Below are positions 1 through 6,086 of a stretch of DNA of 6,086 nucleotides, in pieces. Made by a program: the position numbers and the translations under genes. This DNA comes from Syntrophales bacterium (lineage in GTDB: Bacteria > Desulfobacterota > Syntrophia > Syntrophales > UBA2192), in NCBI GenBank assembly GCA_025454095.1, contig JALOPC010000105.1, positions 1 to 6,086 on the forward strand. The letters run 5' to 3'. Position 1 is the stretch's first letter, and the number at the start of each line of letters is the position of its first letter. Under the pieces are notes generated by a model, which was given only the letters and a program-made list of their open reading frames with translations, did no database searches and was not told the origin of the DNA.

Positions 1-1
1 G

Positions 2-520
2 GGCAGCTACTGGCCGACGCTGAACGTGGCGGGCGTCTACACCAGCACGGAGCAGAGTCCCGAGACGGCCTCCTACAACCGGGAGAGCACCTACGGGGCT
101 GTCACGATCAATTTCCCGTTCTTTGAAGGGGGCCTGCGGCACGCGGAAGTGCGGGAGTCGCAGTCGAAGTATCGACAGGCCGAATTCCAGTACCGGGATT
201 TCGTGAAGTCCGTCAACGTGGAGGTGGAGAACACCTGGCTCGACCTCGTCGCCCAGAAAGGGATCTTCAAGTCCGCCCAGGACCAGCTGGCCTACGCCGA
301 GGACAACATCCGCGCCGTGGCGAAGCAGTTCGAGTTCGGGCTCGCGAGCAGCCTCGACGTCATCGACGCCAACAACCTGCTCATTTCGGCCCAGAAGCTG
401 ATGGCCGATGCGACGTACAACTACCAGTTCTTCATCCTGCGCCTGCAGCGGGTTACGGGAATCCCCCTGATGAGCTACGTGTCCGGCCCGTCGGCCGAAG
501 GAACCACACACTCGAGATAA
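2..520 (+). CDS. TolC-family outer membrane efflux channel, C-terminal part (5' end outside window)
   Basis: This is the outer membrane duct of a tripartite efflux pump: a trimeric beta-barrel plus a long periplasmic alpha-barrel through which the RND pump expels its substrate. The frame is open from base 2 to a TAA at 518-520, giving 172 residues, so about the last 40% of a typical 420-480-residue family member is present. A GTG at 26 is internal and not a credible start, because the residues before it (GSYWPTLN) already match the family. Visible family signatures are a beta-strand pair ending INFPFFEGG, a long charged helix (roughly residues 48-105 of the fragment), and the repeat motif EFGLASSLDVIDAN, which marks the second outer-membrane-efflux repeat. 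The last 15 or so residues are a polar tail. The adaptor gene starts 17 nt downstream on the same strand, as expected for one operon. Family assignment is firm; substrate is unknown. Confidence 0.93.
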   Translation, partial: GSYWPTLNVAGVYTSTEQSPETASYNRESTYGAVTINFPFFEGGLRHAEVRESQSKYRQAEFQYRDFVKSVNVEVENTWLDLVAQKGIFKSAQDQLAYAEDNIRAVAKQFEFGLASSLDVIDANNLLISAQKLMADATYNYQFFILRLQRVTGIPLMSYVSGPSAEGTTHSR

Positions 521-521
521 C

Positions 522-526
522 GGAGG
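522..526 (+). promoter_or_regulatory. Ribosome binding site of the adaptor gene
   Basis: GGAGG lies just after the channel gene's TAA and 11 nt before the ATG at 538. The spacing is slightly long, but it is the only good Shine-Dalgarno match in the 17-nt gap, and it supports the ATG at 538 as the start. No promoter-like sequence fits in this gap, so co-transcription with the channel gene is inferred. Confidence 0.6.
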
Positions 527-537
527 AATCGAAGCGA

Positions 538-1633
538 ATGCCCAGGCGACCATTTTCCTTTCTCCCTCTCAACCCTCGATTCCGTGCGGCATCCGCCGCG
601 TTCGTGCTTCTTGCGGCTCTGCCGCTCGCCGCATGCGGGAAGAATGAAAGCAAGGGGACCGAGGAAAAGACGATCAACGTTCAGGTCAGGGCCGTGGAGA
701 CAAAATCCCTGAGGCCCTTCATAGAGACCATCGGTTCGCTGAAGGCCTTCGAACAGGTCGTCGTGTCGAGCGAGATCGAGGGGATCCTGCGCACCACGAA
801 CGTCGAGGAGGGCGCCTTCGTGTCGAAGGGAACCGTGCTGGCCCTGGTGGAGGACCGGGACTACGCCAGCGAGCTCCGGAGGGTCGAGTTTGCCCTGAAG
901 CAGGCCGAGGCGACGCTCGTCAACGCCAAAGCGGAGCACGGCCGCAAGGAGGCCCTCTACCGGGAGGAACTCGTCACGAAGCAGCAGTTCGACGACGTGG
1001 CCACCCGCCTGGCCGTCGCCGACGCCGAGGTCGAGCGCTCCAAGGCCGCCCTGGCCATTGCGAAGGAACGCTACGCCAAGACCCGCATCCTGGCCCCCAT
1101 GGCGGGGTTCATCAGCGAGAAGAAAATCTCCCAGGGCGAATACGTCCGCAACGGCACCCCCCTGTACACGCTGGTCCAGATCGACCCGCTGAAGCTGCTC
1201 TTCACCGTGTCGGAAAAGGACATCGGCCGGCTCAAGGTCAGCCAGGACGTCCAGTTCAAGGTGGATGCCTACCCCGAGCGGGAGTTCAAGGGACGGGTCA
1301 CGATCCTCTACCCGACGATCGACGAGCGCACGCGAAGCCTCACGGTCGAGGCGCGGGCCGCCAACCCCGAGAAGCTGCTCAAGCCGGGACTGTTCGCAAA
1401 AGTCATGCTCTACACGACCGAGGCGAGGGACACGGTCGTGATCCCCGTGACCTCCATGCTCTACGAAGGCAAGAGCGTGAAGGTGTTCCTCGTCGAGGGG
1501 GACCGGGCCAAGGAGCGGATCGTCAAGGTCGGGAACAAGTACGACGACACGATGGAGGTCATCGAGGGGTTGAAAGGCGGCGAGACCCTCGTCGTCGTCG
1601 GTCAGCAGAACCTCGCGGAAGGGGTGAAAGTCC

Positions 1634-1647
<14 letters not shown>
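538..1647 (+). CDS. RND efflux periplasmic adaptor (membrane fusion protein), lipoprotein
   Basis: This adaptor bridges the inner-membrane RND pump and the TolC-like channel. It has 369 residues, normal for the family. The N-terminus has a basic region (residues 1-16), a hydrophobic stretch (17-30) and a lipobox LAAC with the acylated cysteine at residue 33, so it should be a lipid-anchored periplasmic protein. Domains in order: first half of the lipoyl-like domain at about 72-108; alpha-helical hairpin at about 109-181, rich in Ala, Glu and Lys; second lipoyl half with the typical RILAPMAGFIS segment (183-193); beta-barrel at about 215-292 containing the family motif DERTRSLTVEARA (262-274); and membrane-proximal domain at about 295-369. 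Glycine follows the lipobox cysteine, so an inner-membrane-retaining Asp(+2) is absent; the rule is established only for enterobacteria. The end overlaps the pump start by 14 nt, implying translational coupling. Substrate cannot be read from the sequence. Confidence 0.95.
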
Positions 1648-4947
<3,300 letters not shown>

Positions 4948-4951
<4 letters not shown>

Positions 4952-5028
4952 GTTGCAGAGGGGACGGATGGGAAGAGGCCGGACAGTCGGCCTGCCGTGC
5001 ACGTACGCTGGACAGGAGGGGGCCATGA
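4948..5028 (+). CDS. Possible 26-residue coupled micro-ORF between pump and PII-like gene
   Basis: An ATG at 4948 overlaps the pump's TGA as ATGA, and this frame runs 26 codons to a TGA at 5026-5028 that itself overlaps the ATG of the next gene as ATGA. A ribosome ending the pump could therefore restart here and be delivered onto the start of the PII-like gene. The peptide (begins MSCRGDGWEE, ends LDRRGP) is Arg-rich with two Cys and resembles no family I recognise. No Shine-Dalgarno precedes its ATG, so it would depend on reinitiation. The double overlap may be chance; translation is unproven, and any role would more likely be coupling than the peptide itself. Confidence 0.2.
4976..4993 (+). 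other. Inverted repeat (hairpin) in the pump / PII-like gap
   Basis: AGGCCG at 4976-4981 and CGGCCT at 4988-4993 are perfect complements around a 6-nt loop (GACAGT), whose outer G and T could add a wobble pair. In mRNA this is a stable GC-rich hairpin ending 20 nt before the Shine-Dalgarno of the PII-like gene. No T-run follows, so it is not an intrinsic terminator. It could stabilise or segment the transcript, or be incidental in GC-rich DNA. Confidence 0.4.
5014..5019 (+). promoter_or_regulatory. Strong ribosome binding site that sets the start of the PII-like gene
   Basis: AGGAGG sits 5 nt before the ATG at 5025 and is extended by further Gs. It decides between that ATG, an in-frame ATG at 4953 that has no such site and would add 24 residues unlike the family, and an ATG at 5031 (residue 3) at a less good 11-nt spacing. 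Its strength suggests the small protein is made at a high ratio relative to the pump. Confidence 0.8.
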
Positions 5029-5315
5029 AGATGTTTCTGATCGTCTACTGCGACGCCGCCGACGAGGACGTCATCGACGCCTTCAAGAAGGGCGGCGTGC
5101 GGGCCTACACGAAAATGAGGGAGGTTCGGGGCGAAGGGACGGACACGGTGCCGAAACTGGGCACGCAGTGCTGGCCGGGGAAGAACAACGCCCTCTTCAT
5201 CGCCGCAAGCGACGAGGAGGTGGGGTGCATCAAGGAGGCCATCCTCGAGATCCGGAAGTCGCACCCGCGTTCCGGCGTCAAGGGCTTCGTCCTGCCCATG
5301 GAGGAGAGCGTCTAG
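5025..5315 (+). CDS. Small PII-like, RND-transporter-associated protein (PG0541-type)
   Basis: This 96-residue cytoplasmic protein has no signal peptide or membrane segment. It follows the channel, adaptor and pump genes, the position I recall for the PG0541-type transporter-associated family; the family name is from memory, not a search. The layout resembles GlnB/PII: strand 2-9 (KMFLIVYC), helix about 12-23, strand about 25-35 ending REVRGEG (compare PII TEVKGFG), a loop about 36-53 where PII has its T-loop, strand about 56-61 (ALFIA), helix about 63-79, and a final strand ending GFVLPMEE, which recalls the PII segment IFVLPVE. It stops there, so the C-terminal segment that helps PII bind nucleotide is missing. 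The loop holds GTQCWPGKNN with Cys49; other cysteines are 9 and 68. Role is inferred: a sensor or regulator of the adjacent pump, binding partner or ligand unknown. Its stop shares CTAG with folE2. Confidence 0.75.
   Translation: MKMFLIVYCDAADEDVIDAFKKGGVRAYTKMREVRGEGTDTVPKLGTQCWPGKNNALFIAASDEEVGCIKEAILEIRKSHPRSGVKGFVLPMEESV
5312..5315. other. Interlocked stop codons of two convergent genes (CTAG)
   Basis: The tetranucleotide CTAG carries the TAG of the PII-like gene at 5313-5315 on the + strand and the TAG of folE2 at 5314-5312 on the - strand. There is no intergenic space, so each transcript must terminate within, or read antisense into, the other gene. I see no hairpin with a T-run on either strand near this point. 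Confidence 0.95.
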
Positions 5316-6085
5316 CCCGGCTCCTTCTCCACGCAGGCGTAGGCGCTGTGGTTGTGGATGCTCTCGATGTTCTCGGCCTCCACGCTGTACCAGCTGAAGT
5401 TGGAGTCGCGGTTGAGCTTCACGGCGACGGAGCGGACCACGTCCTCGACGAACATGGGGTTGGCGTGGGCGGCCTCGGTCACGTGCTTCTCGTCGACGCG
5501 TTTGAGCAGCGAGTACACCTCGCCGCTCGCAGAGCCCTCCACGAGGGCGATCACATCCTCGATCCAGAAGAATTTCCGGAAACGGACCCGGACCGTCACG
5601 ATGCTGCGCTGGTTGTGGGCCCCCATGCGGCTCATCTCCTTGGAGCAGGGGCAGACGGTCGTGACGGGGACCGACACGCCCACGAGGAAATCCGTCTTCT
5701 TCCCGTCGTTTTCCCCCGTGAACCAGCAGCGATAATCCATCAGGCTCTTCGCCCCCGAGACGGGGGCGCGCTTCTCGATGAAGTAGGGGAACTCGATCTC
5801 CATGTGCGCCGACTTGGCGTTGAGCTTCTCGCGCATCTTGAGGAGGATCTTCTCGAAGCTGCGGATGTTGATCTGCCCCCGGACCTCGTTGAGGATCTCG
5901 ATGAACCGGCTCATGTGGGTCCCCTTGAACTGGTGGGGCAGGTTGACGTACATGTTCACCGTCGCGTTGACGTGCTGGATGCCGTTGGCGCGGTCCTGCA
6001 CGATGACGGGGTACTGGATGCCCTTGACGCCGACCTTCTTGATGTCGATCTTCCGGCGGTCCCGGCGGCTCTGCACGTCGATCAT
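5312..6085 (-). CDS. folE2: GTP cyclohydrolase I type 2 (GCYH-IB, FolE2)
   Basis: This cytoplasmic enzyme converts GTP to 7,8-dihydroneopterin triphosphate and formate, the first step towards tetrahydrofolate and, via other enzymes, queuosine. The 257 residues from the ATG at 6085-6083 match the usual length of the shorter family members, and the opening MIDVQSRRDRRKIDIKKVGVKG is family-like in pattern. Signatures: PVTTVCPCSKE (140-150) with Cys147, the expected metal ligand/active-site cysteine; GAHNQR (155-160) with His157; FVED (212-215) with Glu214; and the C-terminal ESIHNHSAYA (241-250) with Glu241 and His244/His246. The absence of the type I FolE signature supports the type 2 assignment; type 2 enzymes do not strictly need zinc. 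The start lies one base from the window edge, so its ribosome site, promoter and any upstream extension are unseen. It converges on the efflux operon and is probably functionally separate from it. Confidence 0.95.
   Translation of the reverse strand: MIDVQSRRDRRKIDIKKVGVKGIQYPVIVQDRANGIQHVNATVNMYVNLPHQFKGTHMSRFIEILNEVRGQINIRSFEKILLKMREKLNAKSAHMEIEFPYFIEKRAPVSGAKSLMDYRCWFTGENDGKKTDFLVGVSVPVTTVCPCSKEMSRMGAHNQRSIVTVRVRFRKFFWIEDVIALVEGSASGEVYSLLKRVDEKHVTEAAHANPMFVEDVVRSVAVKLNRDSNFSWYSVEAENIESIHNHSAYACVEKEPG
5750..5768. repeat. Perfect 8-bp GC inverted repeat inside folE2
   Basis: CGCCCCCG (5750-5757) and CGGGGGCG (5761-5768) are perfect complements around a 3-nt loop (AGA on the + strand). The region encodes about residues 106-112 of FolE2 (RAPVSGA). 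No T-run follows on either strand, so it is not a standard intrinsic terminator. It could pause or protect either transcript, or simply reflect GCC/CCC/GGG codon use. Confidence 0.35.
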
Positions 6086-6086
6086 C

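Noticed and set aside
4953..5024. N-terminal extension of the PII-like protein from the ATG at 4953
   Set aside because: The added 24 residues are Arg/Gly-rich and not family-like, whereas AGGAGG lies 5 nt before the ATG at 5025, which begins directly with the first beta-strand.
5312..5350. Intrinsic terminator at the convergent junction
   Set aside because: No stem followed by a T-run on either strand was found; the stretch is coding for folE2.

Overview
The window is high-GC bacterial DNA, densely coding, with no RNA genes, mobile elements or CRISPR. It holds most of a tripartite drug or solute efflux operon on the + strand and one convergent metabolic gene on the - strand. The layout (lipoprotein adaptor, HAE-type RND pump, small PII-like partner protein, GTP cyclohydrolase of the FolE2 type) and the protein style suggest a Gram-negative anaerobe of the deltaproteobacterial / Desulfobacterota kind. 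That placement is inference from protein style, not a database match.

Bases 2-520 are the C-terminal part of a TolC-family outer membrane channel whose start lies left of the window. It is followed 17 nt later by a periplasmic adaptor lipoprotein (538-1647), which overlaps by 14 nt an inner-membrane RND transporter of 1105 residues (1634-4951). A 73-nt gap contains a strong hairpin and a 26-codon micro-ORF joined at both ends by ATGA overlaps. A 96-residue protein with a PII/GlnB-like layout follows (5025-5315). The channel, adaptor and pump would form one envelope-spanning, proton-driven export machine. The small protein is predicted to be a cytoplasmic partner or sensor of it.

The - strand gene (5312-6085) encodes GTP cyclohydrolase IB (FolE2), the first enzyme of folate/queuosine-type pterin synthesis. 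Its stop codon interlocks with that of the PII-like gene in a single CTAG, so no intergenic terminator exists between the two convergent units.

The adaptor and pump genes contain no in-frame TTA, CTA or TCA codons. This explains very long but meaningless antisense open frames and indicates uniform high-GC codon use with no sign of recent transfer. The most unusual items are the PII-like protein truncated before the usual C-terminal nucleotide-binding segment, the doubly coupled micro-ORF, and the long basic tail on the RND pump.
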